DNA of 64,000 bases from Paenibacillus cookii (GTDB lineage: Bacteria; Bacillota; Bacilli; Paenibacillales; Paenibacillaceae). This document shows positions 16,641 to 26,170 of the stretch, one piece after another. The stretch's first letter is position 1. Each line of letters begins with the position of its first letter. Under the pieces are notes generated by a model. It was not told the origin of the DNA and made no database searches. It worked only from the letters and a program-made list of their open reading frames with translations. A program made the position numbers and the translations under genes. The stretch covers positions 536,896-600,895 of the forward strand of contig NZ_BORW01000001.1 of assembly GCF_018333375.1 (NCBI RefSeq). Direction: 5' to 3'.

Positions 16641-17288
16641 TTAAAGTGCCTGGTATAGCTCCCGTGCGGCACGGCAGGCATCGGAGGTGTGGGTGATTGC
16701 CGAGATGACCGCAACGCCGTCCGCTCCGGCATGGATTACCTCGTGCACGCGTTCGGCGGTAATGCCGCCGATGCCGACGATCGGTATGGCCGCATGCATC
16801 CTTCGGATATTCCGCAGCGCTGCCGTCCCTTGAACCGGGCGGGCATCCTCCTTGGAAACCGTCGGAAAAACCGGGCCGACCCCGAAATAATCGGCATGCC
16901 GCTCCGCACCAATACTCGCTTCTTCAGGAGTATGGACGGACAAGCCCAAAATACGGTTCCCGATTCGCTTCCTGACCTGCTCCGCCGGCTCATCCTCTTG
17001 TCCGATATGCACGCCGTCCGCATCCAAAGCGATCGCCAGGTCGACGTCATCATTGACGATCAGCGGAACGCCGTGCTTCCGGCAGACGGCCAGAATGCGC
17101 CCGGCCAGTTCCAGCTTTGCGGCTCCTTCAAGCGCATTCCGGCCTTTTTCGCGAAATTGCACCATCGTGACACCCCCGCGGATCGCTTCTTCCACGACCT
17201 CCGCCGCATCTTTCCTGCAGTTGGCGCTGCCGATCACGAGATAAAGCTTCAGCCATGCTTTCAAATCGGCTGCTTCGATCAGTTTCAA
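16641..17288 (-). CDS. thiE: Thiamine phosphate synthase
   Basis: A 215-aa TIM-barrel enzyme that joins HMP-pyrophosphate and thiazole phosphate to thiamine monophosphate. VTMVQFREKG, PLIVNDDVDLAIALDADGVHIGQED, LGLSVHTPEEA, YFGVGPVFPTVSKEDA and IPIVGIGGITAE are the substrate- and phosphate-binding segments of ThiE. I placed the start at TTG 17288 because AAAGGAGAG lies 6 nt upstream and this TTG overlaps the thiD stop by 4 bp; a TTG eleven codons upstream inside thiD has no such site. It is the last gene of the salvage operon under the TPP riboswitch at 19779-19866. Confidence 0.95.
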   Translation of the reverse strand: MKLIEAADLKAWLKLYLVIGSANCRKDAAEVVEEAIRGGVTMVQFREKGRNALEGAAKLELAGRILAVCRKHGVPLIVNDDVDLAIALDADGVHIGQEDEPAEQVRKRIGNRILGLSVHTPEEASIGAERHADYFGVGPVFPTVSKEDARPVQGTAALRNIRRMHAAIPIVGIGGITAERVHEVIHAGADGVAVISAITHTSDACRAARELYQAL

Positions 17289-18097
17289 CGGACGCTCTCC
17301 TTTCTGCGGCGGTACGCCCAATGATTGGTCGGGCCGTGGCCTCCGCCGATGCCGGGCGCATCCTCGATCGCCGTCTGGATATATTCGCGGGCGGTCAAAA
17401 CAGCCTCGTGCGGAGACGCCCCTTTCGCCAACCCGGCCGCGATGGCGGCGGAAAACGTGCAGCCCGTTCCGTGCGTATGGTTTGTCGTTATTCTGGGCTT
17501 GGCGATTTCCGTAAACGACTCCCCGTCATACAGCAGATCGACCGCTTCGTTTGAAACCGGATCGTGTCCGCCTTTAATGACGACCATCCGGGGGCCGAAC
17601 CCGGCGATTTTCAGCGCCGCCCGGCGGCGTTGTTCCATCGAGCCGATCCGCATGCCGGCCATCGCCTCCGCTTCCGGAATGTTCGGCGTGACAACGAGCG
17701 CCAGCGGGAGCAGCCTGCGCATCAGGGCATCGACGGCATCATCCTGCAGCAGCTCCGCCCCGCCTTTCGCGATCATGACCGGATCGACGACCACCCGTTG
17801 CCAACCGAAGGCTTCGATTTTGTCCGCAACCGCCTCGATGATGTCGGCGCTAAACAACATGCCCGTCTTGACCGCATCCGCGCCCAGATCCGTCCCGACC
17901 GCTTCGATTTGCTCGGCGACGGCCGCGGCCGGCAGCGGGTAGACGCCTGAAACGCCAAACGTGTTTTGCACCGTCACCGCCGTGATAGCCGACATCCCGA
18001 AGGCGCCCAGCTCCTGAAACGTTTTGATATCCGCTTGTATTCCGGCGCCGCCGCCGCTGTCGGAGCCGGCAATCGTCAATGCTTTGGGGACGCTCAC
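17285..18097 (-). CDS. thiD: Hydroxymethylpyrimidine (phosphate) kinase
   Basis: A 270-aa ribokinase-fold enzyme that phosphorylates HMP and HMP-phosphate. [22 protein letters not shown] at the N-terminus is the hallmark substrate loop; [24 protein letters not shown] and [19 protein letters not shown] (anion hole and catalytic-site region; the conserved Asp of this loop is replaced by His-Gly-Thr-Gly-Cys as is normal for ThiD) follow. It starts with GTG, overlaps thiM by 4 bp (GTGA) and thiE by 4 bp, so the cistrons are translationally coupled. The pair thiM/thiD supplies both halves for ThiE. Confidence 0.96.
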   Translation of the reverse strand: MSVPKALTIAGSDSGGGAGIQADIKTFQELGAFGMSAITAVTVQNTFGVSGVYPLPAAAVAEQIEAVGTDLGADAVKTGMLFSADIIEAVADKIEAFGWQRVVVDPVMIAKGGAELLQDDAVDALMRRLLPLALVVTPNIPEAEAMAGMRIGSMEQRRRAALKIAGFGPRMVVIKGGHDPVSNEAVDLLYDGESFTEIAKPRITTNHTHGTGCTFSAAIAAGLAKGASPHEAVLTAREYIQTAIEDAPGIGGGHGPTNHWAYRRRKESVR

Positions 18098-18927
18098 TGC
18101 ACGAACCCCCTTCCGGCCGAAACCCGGTGCCCGCTGAGCACCTCTTCCGGAAGCGGATATTGGTCCATCTCTGACAGGGCGTCGAGAAAGGCGGTTTGAA
18201 AGCTCCCCGGACCGCGGTTACCGGCAGCCACGTATGCCCTCGTAGCCGCTTCCCCGTAAAAAGCAAGCGCGGCCGCGCCCGCCGTCAGCAAATCCGGTTC
18301 CACGGCGGCAAAAGCCCCGATGACCGACGTCAGCAGGCAGCCCGTTCCCGTCACCCGGGTCAGCATGGGATGTCCTCCTCGGACCACGTATCCTTTCAGG
18401 CCGTCCGTTATAACGTCCTCACGGCCTGTGATCGTAACGACGCTTCCGATCCGGCAAGCGGCCCGGACCGCCAGGTCGACCGAAGGTTCGGCTTCGGCCT
18501 CTCCGGCATCCACGCCTTTGATGACGGCCGTTTCGCCGATCAGGTTCGCCACTTCCGCCGCATTGCCGCGGACCAAAGCGACCCGGACTTCCTTCAAAAT
18601 ATTCAGTGCCGCGGTCGTCCGAAACGGCGTGGCGCCCGCGCCGACGGGATCGAGGATCACCGGCACGCCGTGCAAATTCGCCGATTTGCCTGCCAGGATC
18701 GCCGCTTCGACCAGCTCCGCGCTGAGCGTGCCCAAATTCAGCACCAGGGCGTCCGCTATTTTCGCCATATCAGCCACCTCTTCACGGGCATAGGCCATGA
18801 CGGGGGAAGCGCCGATGGCCAGCAAACCGTTGGCCGTAAAATTCGTGACCACCATGTTGGTTATATTGTGCACCAGCGGCCTGCGCCGCTTGACCAGCCG
18901 GGGCAAATGCTGCAGATCCGCGATCAT
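18094..18927 (-). CDS. thiM: Hydroxyethylthiazole kinase
   Basis: A 277-aa ribokinase-like enzyme that phosphorylates the thiazole alcohol for salvage. [29 protein letters not shown] is the classic ThiM N-terminus, followed by [35 protein letters not shown] and [15 protein letters not shown]. The ATG at 18927 overlaps the tenA stop by 4 bp (ATGA), so I rejected a start 22 codons upstream that would run into tenA. Thiazole made in the neighbouring thiO-S-G-F operon enters as the phosphate, so ThiM serves scavenged thiazole only. Confidence 0.96.
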   Translation of the reverse strand: MIADLQHLPRLVKRRRPLVHNITNMVVTNFTANGLLAIGASPVMAYAREEVADMAKIADALVLNLGTLSAELVEAAILAGKSANLHGVPVILDPVGAGATPFRTTAALNILKEVRVALVRGNAAEVANLIGETAVIKGVDAGEAEAEPSVDLAVRAACRIGSVVTITGREDVITDGLKGYVVRGGHPMLTRVTGTGCLLTSVIGAFAAVEPDLLTAGAAALAFYGEAATRAYVAAGNRGPGSFQTAFLDALSEMDQYPLPEEVLSGHRVSAGRGFVQ

Positions 18928-19622
18928 CGTCCCGCCCCTTCCGTTTGAGCCGCCGAAACCGGCCATTCTTCCAGCGTGTATGCCATATCCCAAAACATGT
19001 ACTCCAGACGGCAGCTGGCCACAAAATGTTCCGTCAGCCGCTTTTTCCGGTCCGGAGATAAACTTTCTGCCCGCTCATCAAGCAGCAATCGCATTTTTTC
19101 CGTAATGCCGCCTTCAAAGCTGCCGTAAAAATGCATCCAGTCGTAAAACGGATGGGAGCGGTCCGGCTTCACTTCCGCCAGCAATTTGGCGCCGATCTCC
19201 GTATACGTCCAAGGGCAAGGCAACATCGCCGCCAAAATGTCCTCAAGCGTTCCCGCGTGGGCCACGCTCAGCATGTGGCGGACATAGTGGTTCGCCGACG
19301 GGGCAAGCGGATAACCTTGCAGCTGCTCGTACGAAACGCCGGCTACGCTGCAAAAATTGTTATGCGGATGCGTTTCGCTGTGCAGAATGAACGAAATTTG
19401 TTCGTTAAAAAGGGCCATCGTGTCGCGGCTGTCGCACTTCGAAATCGCGATTCCATATAACCGGATATAAGCGTTCAAATATTCGAAATCCTGCTTCACG
19501 TAATGAATCAGCTGTTCCTTCCGCAAAGTTCCGTCCGCAATGCCGCGTACGAACGGATGATCAAAAATCGCCCGGTAAATCGGGTCTGCTTCTCTTCTGA
19601 GCTCTTCGCTAAAACGGGTCAT
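18924..19622 (-). CDS. tenA: Aminopyrimidine aminohydrolase (thiaminase II)
   Basis: A 232-aa all-helical TenA-family enzyme that hydrolyses aminomethyl-aminopyrimidine from degraded thiamine so that HMP can be reused. [39 protein letters not shown] and the [17 protein letters not shown] segment with the active-site Cys are diagnostic; the C-terminal [16 protein letters not shown] supplies the conserved Glu. First gene of the salvage operon, with GGAGGTGCTGGC before the ATG and the TPP riboswitch about 160 bp upstream. Confidence 0.95.
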   Translation of the reverse strand: MTRFSEELRREADPIYRAIFDHPFVRGIADGTLRKEQLIHYVKQDFEYLNAYIRLYGIAISKCDSRDTMALFNEQISFILHSETHPHNNFCSVAGVSYEQLQGYPLAPSANHYVRHMLSVAHAGTLEDILAAMLPCPWTYTEIGAKLLAEVKPDRSHPFYDWMHFYGSFEGGITEKMRLLLDERAESLSPDRKKRLTEHFVASCRLEYMFWDMAYTLEEWPVSAAQTEGAGR

Positions 19623-19690
19623 GCCAGCACCTCCGCATCGATTTGGATGAAATCCAAACAGGAAGAAGCCGGAAGCGGCCGATAAAACTT

Positions 19691-19716
19691 AAAAAGCCGC
19701 CCCGAAATGGAGCGGC
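19691..19716 (-). terminator. Riboswitch-controlled terminator of the tenA operon
   Basis: On the reverse strand GCCGCTCC pairs with GGGGCGGC (one G-U) followed by five T residues, between the TPP aptamer and tenA. It is the likely OFF structure when TPP is bound. Confidence 0.8.
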
Positions 19717-19778
19717 TTCCAACGCTTTCGAACGCTGACCTAACGAAAGGCCGGCGTAAAACATGCGAAGTCCGTCTC

Positions 19779-19866
19779 CACTTCCCTACGCCGGTATGAT
19801 CCGGATCAGGTTCAAAGGGTCCAAGCATCCTTGTCTCAGCCGCTCGCTTGCGGCTCCCCCAGTGGA
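19779..19866 (-). promoter_or_regulatory. TPP riboswitch upstream of tenA-thiM-thiD-thiE
   Basis: The reverse strand holds the conserved THI-box core: CACTGGGGGAGCC, GGCTGAGA, then GACCCTTTGAACCTGATC and the closing GTAGGGAAGTGG. CTGAGA binds the pyrimidine and the GAACCTGATC helix the pyrophosphate. It is followed by a terminator, so TPP should stop transcription. A promoter lies 26 bp upstream. Confidence 0.97.
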
Positions 19867-19891
19867 TTTCGTATGAAGATTTTCACCCTAT

Positions 19892-19920
19892 ACTTTATCT
19901 TCCATTTTGCGGCTTGTCAA
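19892..19920 (-). promoter_or_regulatory. SigA-type promoter of the tenA operon
   Basis: On the reverse strand TTGACA (19920-19915) and TAAAGT (19897-19892) are separated by 17 bp, just upstream of the TPP aptamer. Confidence 0.65.
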
Positions 19921-19963
19921 ACCGAAAATCATCGCCGCGGAAGTTCCCCACCGCCTTTCGGGC

Positions 19964-21001
19964 TTACCCTAAATAGCGGTGATACAAGCTTTTTGCTTCC
20001 GTGATGTCTTTTGTCCCATGCACGAGCACCCGCCCGTCCTGAAAAACCGTCAACCGGCATCCCTCGGCCGCAAAAGACACGAGATACGGGTTCTCCCTTA
20101 CCTCGCCGCCCTGCCGGGACAACCTTCGCGCCAGCCCCTTTAAATCGCGCTGAACCGGTGCGGGCGGACGAATTTGCACCGTATCCCGGCCGCACAGCAC
20201 GGCTGCCCGGGGCTGATTGGCCGGCTGTAGAAACGGATAGGTGCGGTGTAGTCCGCACGACGGACAATTCGGCTTCTTCATGCGCTCGACCCGGATTGCG
20301 GCATAGGCGCCCGTCCATAAATCGAATGAAATGAGTTTGCCGTGCAAAGCCTCCCCATCGTCCACCAGCAGCTTCAGCGCCTCGGAGGTTTGGTAGGCCG
20401 CAACCATCTGCGCCGCCGGTCCGATGATGCCGGCCGTATCGCAAGTTGCGCCGCCGGGCGGCATCGTTTCAAGCAAACAATGCAGGCATGGCGTGCGGCC
20501 GGGCACGACCGTGAAGGTCAGTCCGTAGCTGCCGACGCAAGCCCCGTAAATCCATGGAATGCCCTTCTTTTGCGACATATCGTTAATCAGCAGGCGCGTC
20601 TCGAAATTGTCCGTCCCGTCAAGGATCACGTTCACGCCCTGCGCCAGCTCGTCGATTTCCGGAATGGCGACGTCGGCTACGACGGCCCGGATGTCGATGT
20701 CCGGGTTGATGCGTTCCAGGCGGGCTTTGGCCGCCGCCGCTTTCGGCAGGCGCAGCAGGGCGTCCTCCTCGCTGTACAGCTGCTGCCGCTGCAGATTGCT
20801 CGGTTCCACATAGTCGCGATCCACGATGGTGACGGTGCCTACGCCCGCACGCACGAGCGTTTCGGCGCTTCCCGACCCCAGCGCTCCCGCGCCGACGATC
20901 AGGACATGCCTCTCCCCCAGCTTCCGCTGTCCGTCCGGTCCGATTTTGGGAAACAGTTCTTGCCGCGAATACCGCCCGTTCCGGGTCCCGTTCCCGCTCA
21001 T
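19964..21001 (-). CDS. thiF: ThiF-family adenylyltransferase for ThiS
   Basis: A 345-aa E1-like enzyme that adenylates the C-terminal Gly of ThiS before sulfur transfer. ThiF/MoeB hallmarks are [34 protein letters not shown] (nucleotide loop from Gly37), [27 protein letters not shown] and two zinc-binding CxxC pairs (PCLHCLLE and NCPSCGLH). About 90 residues follow the zinc site and end [18 protein letters not shown], an extension seen in Firmicute ThiF-like proteins. The ATG at 21001 overlaps the thiG stop by 4 bp. It is the last gene of the thiazole operon. Confidence 0.94.
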   Translation of the reverse strand: MSGNGTRNGRYSRQELFPKIGPDGQRKLGERHVLIVGAGALGSGSAETLVRAGVGTVTIVDRDYVEPSNLQRQQLYSEEDALLRLPKAAAAKARLERINPDIDIRAVVADVAIPEIDELAQGVNVILDGTDNFETRLLINDMSQKKGIPWIYGACVGSYGLTFTVVPGRTPCLHCLLETMPPGGATCDTAGIIGPAAQMVAAYQTSEALKLLVDDGEALHGKLISFDLWTGAYAAIRVERMKKPNCPSCGLHRTYPFLQPANQPRAAVLCGRDTVQIRPPAPVQRDLKGLARRLSRQGGEVRENPYLVSFAAEGCRLTVFQDGRVLVHGTKDITEAKSLYHRYLG

Positions 21002-21765
21002 GTTAGGCTCATTCCTTCGAGCGGGCTGCTGGCGGCCCCGCAGCGCCTTTTCGGAATACGGCCGGCTTCGTAGCCGAGGCGCCCGGCTTCGATGGCGAGC
21101 TTCATGGCAAGGGCCATTTTTACCGGGTCTTTGGCTCCCGAAACGGCCGAATTGAGCAGCACGCCGTCGGCGCCCAGCTCCATCGCAATGGCCGCATCCG
21201 ACGGCGTGCCGATGCCGGCGTCGACGATGACGGGCACGGTCGATTGCTCGATGATGAGGCTCAAGTTCAAGGGGTTCACGATCCCTTGGCCGGAGCCGAT
21301 CGGCGAGGCTCCCGGCATCACCGCGTGCACGCCGAGTTCCTGCAGCCGCTTCGCCAGCAGCACGTCGTCCGACGTGTAGGGCAGCACGATGAACCCTTCC
21401 TCCAGCAGCATTTCCGAAGCCCGCAGCGTTTCGATCGGATCGGGGAGCAGCGTCTTCATGTCGCCGATCACCTCGACCTTGATCATGTCGCATAATCCGG
21501 AGGCTTTGGCGAGCCTTGCGATGCGCACCGCTTCCTCCGCCGTCCGCGCGCCTGCCGTATTGGGCAGCAGCGTAAACCGTTCGATGTCGATCATCTCCAA
21601 AAAATTCGGCTGGTCCGGTTCGTAAATGTTCATCCGCCGAACGGCAAACGTCAAGATTTGGGCGCCGGATACGTTTACGGCTGCCTTCTGCACCTCAAAG
21701 TCCGGGAACTTCCCCGTTCCCAGCAGCAATCTCGATTGAAATTGATGCGGTCCGATTGTTAACAT
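20998..21765 (-). CDS. thiG: Thiazole synthase
   Basis: A 255-aa TIM-barrel enzyme that builds thiazole phosphate from deoxyxylulose 5-phosphate, dehydroglycine and ThiS-thiocarboxylate. Lys96 in MIKVEVIGD is the Schiff-base residue; [82 protein letters not shown] are all standard. ATAAGGAAC precedes the ATG. It sits between thiS (5 bp gap) and thiF (4 bp overlap), matching the ThiS-ThiG-ThiF complex chemistry. In aerobic Firmicutes the imine comes from ThiO, encoded just upstream. Confidence 0.97.
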   Translation of the reverse strand: MLTIGPHQFQSRLLLGTGKFPDFEVQKAAVNVSGAQILTFAVRRMNIYEPDQPNFLEMIDIERFTLLPNTAGARTAEEAVRIARLAKASGLCDMIKVEVIGDMKTLLPDPIETLRASEMLLEEGFIVLPYTSDDVLLAKRLQELGVHAVMPGASPIGSGQGIVNPLNLSLIIEQSTVPVIVDAGIGTPSDAAIAMELGADGVLLNSAVSGAKDPVKMALAMKLAIEAGRLGYEAGRIPKRRCGAASSPLEGMSLT

Positions 21766-21770
21766 GTTCC

Positions 21771-21977
21771 TTATCCTCCTCCCACAAAATGCACCAGCTC
21801 GATCCGGTCTCCGTTTCGGACGGCCGTGTCCGCATGTTCGTTTTTACCGAGTACGGCCCGGTTGATTTCCACGACGACGACTTGCCGATCCAGGCCAAAA
21901 TGTTCCAACAGCCGCGATACCGTCGCGACCGATTCCGGCACCTGCACGGCTTCCCCGTTAACGATCAGATCCAGCAT
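21771..21977 (-). CDS. thiS: Sulfur carrier protein ThiS
   Basis: A 68-aa ubiquitin-fold sulfur carrier, [19 protein letters not shown] to the C-terminal VHFVGGG; the final Gly-Gly is adenylated by ThiF and thiocarboxylated to deliver sulfur to ThiG. I used the ATG at 21977 with GGGAGGGG upstream; it lies 20 bp inside the 3' end of thiO, so the genes are coupled. Confidence 0.96.
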   Translation of the reverse strand: MLDLIVNGEAVQVPESVATVSRLLEHFGLDRQVVVVEINRAVLGKNEHADTAVRNGDRIELVHFVGGG

Positions 21978-23130
21978 GAACGCCCCTCCCTTCCGGCTGC
22001 CTGGCGGTCCCATGCCGCTCGGGCGCAAAAAATTCCCAGCCTGCGAATGCGGGCTGCCCGCCGTTCATCTGTTCGGCGATCAGCGCCCCGGTAATGGGGC
22101 TCAGCAGCACGCCGTTGCGATAGTGCCCTGCGGCCACGAACAAACCGTCGCAGCCTGGAGCCGCTCCGAGATAAGGGAGGCCGTCGCGGGTTTGCGGCCG
22201 CAGCCCTGCCCACGCCTTCTCCCATCGGGCAGCCGTTATCCGCGGCACGAGGGCGGCTGCTTTGGCCATCAGCCCCATCAAACCTTCGACGGACACCGTC
22301 AGCTCATCGTTGCGCTCGACCATGGAAGCTCCGACGAGGAGTCTCCCTCCCCGCTTCGGCACCAAATAACAGCCGTCGGTGAATAAGGTATGGCTTACCA
22401 AAGGGACCTCCGTTACGACCGAAAAGCATTCGCCTTTCACCGGGTACACGTCGGTTTCGATTCCCGCTTGCGCCAGCAGCCGCTGGCCGTGGACGCCTGC
22501 AGCGATGACCGCCTGTCCGCAGCTTATCGTCCCTTCATCCGTAACGATGCCGGTAACCCGCCCCCGTTCCAGCCGCAGCGAACGAACGCCGCAATTTTCC
22601 TTGGCTTCGGCGCCGAGCATGACGGCTGCCCGGACATAGGCGGCCGTCAATTCGGGCGCCGACACCTGCCCGTCCCCGGGAATCCGCATCGCGCCTTCGA
22701 TGCGGCCCGTCAGGTTAGGCTCCAACTCATTAGCTTCGGCAGGCGTAAGCCACGCGGCCGTTTCCCCGGCTTGGCGTTGAAAGGCGATCATCCGCCGGCA
22801 ATCGGCGGCCTGGTCCGGCGTCAATGCCACCTTCAAAAGCCCTTTCTGCACCAGCCCGATGTCGATGCCGGTAAGCTCCCTCAGCTCCTCCGCCAGCTGG
22901 GGAAACATCGCCCGGCTCTGCCGCGCGAGGTCGAACAGCACGTCCGCCCGGTGGGTCTCCGACTGGGCGCCGAGCATGCCGGCCGCCGCGCCCGACGCGC
23001 CGGAGCCGATTTTCTCCCGCTCCAGAATCAATACGCGCCTGCCCTTCTTTGCCAGATGGTACGCGATGGAACCGCCGATGACGCCGCCTCCGACCACGAC
23101 GACGTCAGCAACGTCAGCTTGATGAACCAT
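21958..23130 (-). CDS. thiO: Glycine oxidase ThiO
   Basis: A 390-aa FAD-dependent DAO-family oxidase that converts glycine to the imine (dehydroglycine) for ThiG. The FAD-binding VVVVGGGVIGGSIAYHLAKKGRRVLILER (from residue 10), GASGAAAGMLGAQSE, VIAAGVHGQRLL and GLRPQTRDGLPYLG with GHYRNGVLLSP are typical of ThiO. It overlaps tenI by 17 bp at its start and thiS by 20 bp at its end. Its presence indicates oxygen-dependent thiazole synthesis rather than the radical enzyme ThiH. Confidence 0.95.
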   Translation of the reverse strand: MVHQADVADVVVVGGGVIGGSIAYHLAKKGRRVLILEREKIGSGASGAAAGMLGAQSETHRADVLFDLARQSRAMFPQLAEELRELTGIDIGLVQKGLLKVALTPDQAADCRRMIAFQRQAGETAAWLTPAEANELEPNLTGRIEGAMRIPGDGQVSAPELTAAYVRAAVMLGAEAKENCGVRSLRLERGRVTGIVTDEGTISCGQAVIAAGVHGQRLLAQAGIETDVYPVKGECFSVVTEVPLVSHTLFTDGCYLVPKRGGRLLVGASMVERNDELTVSVEGLMGLMAKAAALVPRITAARWEKAWAGLRPQTRDGLPYLGAAPGCDGLFVAAGHYRNGVLLSPITGALIAEQMNGGQPAFAGWEFFAPERHGTARQPEGRGVHAGSDR

Positions 23131-23746
23131 GGTTTTCCCTCCCGTTATGTAAACATTGATAGTAAGCGGCAGCAGCGCTGACCGGGTCTGCCGCTTCCAA
23201 AATTCCGCTCATGACGGCCACGCCCGCCGCGCCGGCTTCAAGCGTATCCGCCACGTTCGCCGGCTTCACCCCGCCGATGGCGATAACGGGAATGCGGACG
23301 CGGCTCGCGAGCAGCCTCAGTTCCCCGGGTCCGCGGGCCGGAGAACCGGGCTTGGATGCCGTCGCATAGACATGCCCGAAAATGACATAGTCGGCCCCTT
23401 CCTCCTCGGCCGCCACGGCCTCGTGCAGCGAATGGACCGACCGGCCGATCCGCAGCTGCGGAAACCACTTCTTCACATCGGATGCATCCAGGCTGTGATG
23501 CCCGAGCTGCGCGCCCCGCACCCCGGCGGCCGCCGCGACGTCGGCCCGATCGTTCACCACGATGCGGTTTGCGGGAACCCCCGCAGCCAGCAGCATTCCG
23601 ATTCCCTCCAGCAGCTCGCGCGCCGTTTTGGCCCGTTCCCTTAGATGAAACGCATCCACGTATGGATGGATGAGGCCGGCAATTCTCGCCAGCTCATCCA
23701 GCGGCTGCCTTCCCGTCGAAACGACATGCAGTTCCCTCCCTGTCAA
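23114..23746 (-). CDS. tenI: Thiazole tautomerase
   Basis: A 210-aa ThiE-like TIM barrel that matches TenI: RELHVVSTGRQPLDELARIAG, AFHLRERAKTARELLEG, VNDRADVAAAAGVRGAQLGHHSLDAS, GRSVHSLHEAVAAEEEGADYVIFGHVYAT and IPVIAIGGVKPANVADTLEAGAAGVAVMSGI. FGHVY carries the catalytic His of TenI, where true ThiE has FGPVF. TenI isomerises the ThiG product to the aromatic thiazole. The start is probably the TTG at 23746 with GAGG upstream; a stronger-looking GGGAGGG lies within the first codons, so the exact start is uncertain. First gene of the thiazole operon behind the second TPP riboswitch. Confidence 0.92.
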   Translation of the reverse strand: MTGRELHVVSTGRQPLDELARIAGLIHPYVDAFHLRERAKTARELLEGIGMLLAAGVPANRIVVNDRADVAAAAGVRGAQLGHHSLDASDVKKWFPQLRIGRSVHSLHEAVAAEEEGADYVIFGHVYATASKPGSPARGPGELRLLASRVRIPVIAIGGVKPANVADTLEAGAAGVAVMSGILEAADPVSAAAAYYQCLHNGRENHGSSS

Positions 23747-23770
23747 AGGACCTCAACTCCCGCAAAAAAA

Positions 23771-23807
23771 AAATTAAAGGCCGCTTTCCCGAAAGAAAGT
23801 GGCCTTT
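23771..23807 (-). terminator. Riboswitch-controlled terminator of the tenI operon
   Basis: On the reverse strand AAAGGCCACTTTC pairs with GGAAAGCGGCCTTT, followed by AA and nine T residues, between the TPP aptamer and tenI. Confidence 0.85.
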
Positions 23808-23874
23808 TCCGCACGTCGACAGCCTTGCGCCCCCAAAAAAACGCATAAGGCGCAAGCATAAAACGTTGTTCTTA

Positions 23875-23961
23875 CCACTTCCCTCCGCTGGCATCGCTCC
23901 AGATCAGGTTCAAAGGGTCCGGAAATCGCACTTCCGTCTCAGCCGTCAGGCACCCCTAGTG
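23875..23961 (-). promoter_or_regulatory. TPP riboswitch upstream of tenI-thiO-thiS-thiG-thiF
   Basis: The reverse strand carries CTAGGGGTGCC, GGCTGAGACGGAAG, GGACCCTTTGAACCTGATCTGG and GGAGGGAAGTGG, all elements of the THI box in order. A terminator follows, so TPP should turn the operon off. The 69-bp stretch between aptamer and terminator contains GGCGCAAG/CTTGCGCC, a possible alternative stem. Confidence 0.97.
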
Positions 23962-23983
23962 ATTTGCTATGAAATTGAAATTT

Positions 23984-24012
23984 ACTATAACATGAAATCC
24001 GGTATGTGGCAA
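23984..24012 (-). promoter_or_regulatory. SigA-type promoter of the tenI operon
   Basis: On the reverse strand TTGCCA (24012-24007) and TATAGT (23989-23984) are separated by 17 bp, just upstream of the TPP aptamer. Confidence 0.65.
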
Positions 24013-24103
24013 TCTCTTCCATCCTGTTTTTTCAGCCCGCGCATCCGAAGCATCCGGCGAAAAGCGCCCCCGGACCCGAAAACCGGAAAACGCGGGGCGG
24101 CAG

Positions 24104-26170
24104 TCAACGCGTAAGCAGAAATCGATGGGCTTGGCTGATGCCGCCCGCATCCTCGAACAACACCATCATGGACAGAGCCGGAACAACCGCCTGTTCGTCC
24201 CGGATCCAATCAAGCGCCTCGTTCCCGGCACGCTCTTCGTTTACCGCGACCTTCCAGCCGGTTTTGGAGAAAGGAATGTCCAGCTTAATCTCATGGTTGT
24301 TCGCGTTATAGACGACGATGATGTTTTTCCAAGCGTCGCCGCCCGCAAAGTCCTTCAGCATAAAAGCGACGACATGCTCCCCGCAGCGGAGCGTTTCCAA
24401 ATGGGTGTCAATCTGGTCCCGGGAGGTCAAGCGAAAGGCGGGGTGGCTTCTCCGAAGATCGATCAGGCCCCGGTAATAATCAAAAACCGGCCTAAATCTC
24501 CGCTTGTTTTCCCACCTTATGGCATTGACGGCATCGCCGCTGCGGTAGCTGTTATGATCCCCGTATTTCGTGCGGAGCAGCTCGTCGCCGGCATGAATGA
24601 GCGGAATCCCTTGGGAGGTCAGCACGATGCCGTTGGCCAGGAGGGCGCGTTTTACCGTCTCGCTTTTCATGATGTTCTCGCCGTCTATGCTCCGGTACGG
24701 CTCGGAATTTTCCACGGCCTCATGCAGGCTCCCTCCGTGAACGAGTTCCCCGTTTCGGATGTCCGGAAACTTGGCCTCGTCCCGCAGCCCCTGCGTCGTC
24801 AGCACTTTATCCCATAAATTCAAATTGTCGTGAACGGTCACGTAATTAACCGATTCGAGCGGAACATCCGCGAAATCGCCAATCGATCCCCTGACCCCTT
24901 CAAGGACCGCCGCTTCCGTGCCCGTTCCGCCCGTGGCAAAACCTTTCCCTTCGCCGTCGCTATCCCCTTTGATCGCGCCGCGGAAATGGTCGTTGAATAC
25001 GGCAAAGCCGAGATTCCTTTGGCTGCCTTTCAACGTTTGCCGCCCAAGCGGAGACTCCCCGCCCGTCCAGGGCTCCCCGTAGACGATGATGGCCGGGTCC
25101 GCCTCGCGGCGCAGCTCTTCGACCATCAGCCTGACGGTATCGGTATCGATCAGTCCCATCAAGTCCAAACGGAATCCGTCGATGTGATATTCGTCCGCCC
25201 AATAACGAACCGAATCGAGGATGAATTTCCGGACCATCGGGCGCTCCGTCGCCAGCTCGTTGCCGACGCCGGAACCGTTTGCCAGCCTGCCTTCGGCGTC
25301 CCTGCGGTAGAAGTACCCGGGCACGACCGCCTCGAACGGTCCGTCCTCGACGCTGTAGGTATGATTGTACACGACGTCCATCACGACGCGGATCCCTTTG
25401 CCGTGCAGCGCCATGACCATTTCCTTGAATTCGCGGATCCGGAGACCCGGCACGGTCGGATCGGTCGCGTAGGAGCCTTCCGGCACGTTAAAATGCTGCG
25501 GATCATACCCCCAATTGTACTTCGGCCCGGAAGCGCCGGGATCGTCCGCCTGCAGCTCGTTCACCGTTTGGAAATCGAATACCGGCAGCAGGTGGACATG
25601 CGTGACTCCAAGCTCCTCCAAATGGTCGATGCCGATCGCATTGCCGTCCTTATCGCGCAGTCCCGTTTCCGTAAACGCTTTAAATTTTCCTTTATGTTGA
25701 AAACCGGCGCCAGGGTCGGCCGAAAAATCGCGCACATGCAGTTCGTACAAAACGGCGTCTTCGCACCCTGCCAGGGGCGGCCTGCGGTCCGCTTCCCAGC
25801 CGGGCGGGTTCCAGGCTTCCATGTCCACGATCGCCGACCTGGCGCCGTTGGCGCTGACGGCTTTCGAATACGGATCGGCGGCATAGCGGACGGTTCCATC
25901 CGGGTGCTCGATCTTGTACATATAATACCGGCCGGCAAGATCGCCGGAAAATCGCAAAAACCATACGCCGTCCTTCCACTTTTTCATCCCGATTTCCAGT
26001 CCGCCCGCATGATCGATGACCTGGCCGTCCGCGTTATAACAACCCGCATCCTCATAAAGCGCGAGCGTCACTTTTGCGGCCCCGGGCGCCCACAGCTTAA
26101 AAACGCTTTCCGCTTTGCTATACGTGCAGCCCAAATCCCGTCCGCCGTAATACTCCGTGATTTCCCTCAT
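24104..26170 (-). CDS. pulA: Type I pullulanase (glycogen/starch debranching)
   Basis: A 688-aa GH13 enzyme cleaving alpha-1,6 branches of pullulan, glycogen or limit dextrins. An N-terminal CBM48-like domain (FKLWAPGAAKVTLALYED to RYYMYKIEHPDGTVRYAADPYSKA, about 20-110) precedes the catalytic barrel. YNWGYDPQHFNVPEGSYA is the type I pullulanase signature; MDVVYNHT, DGFRLDLMGLI (nucleophile Asp), IVYGEPWTGGES (acid Glu) and NYVTVHDNLNLWDK are the GH13 regions. No signal peptide is visible, so it is probably cytoplasmic. The ATG at 26170 (MREITEYYGG) with GGTGGTG upstream is preferred to one 13 codons earlier. The gene appears monocistronic and unrelated to its thiamine and glycine neighbours. 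Confidence 0.95.
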   Translation of the reverse strand: MREITEYYGGRDLGCTYSKAESVFKLWAPGAAKVTLALYEDAGCYNADGQVIDHAGGLEIGMKKWKDGVWFLRFSGDLAGRYYMYKIEHPDGTVRYAADPYSKAVSANGARSAIVDMEAWNPPGWEADRRPPLAGCEDAVLYELHVRDFSADPGAGFQHKGKFKAFTETGLRDKDGNAIGIDHLEELGVTHVHLLPVFDFQTVNELQADDPGASGPKYNWGYDPQHFNVPEGSYATDPTVPGLRIREFKEMVMALHGKGIRVVMDVVYNHTYSVEDGPFEAVVPGYFYRRDAEGRLANGSGVGNELATERPMVRKFILDSVRYWADEYHIDGFRLDLMGLIDTDTVRLMVEELRREADPAIIVYGEPWTGGESPLGRQTLKGSQRNLGFAVFNDHFRGAIKGDSDGEGKGFATGGTGTEAAVLEGVRGSIGDFADVPLESVNYVTVHDNLNLWDKVLTTQGLRDEAKFPDIRNGELVHGGSLHEAVENSEPYRSIDGENIMKSETVKRALLANGIVLTSQGIPLIHAGDELLRTKYGDHNSYRSGDAVNAIRWENKRRFRPVFDYYRGLIDLRRSHPAFRLTSRDQIDTHLETLRCGEHVVAFMLKDFAGGDAWKNIIVVYNANNHEIKLDIPFSKTGWKVAVNEERAGNEALDWIRDEQAVVPALSMMVLFEDAGGISQAHRFLLTR

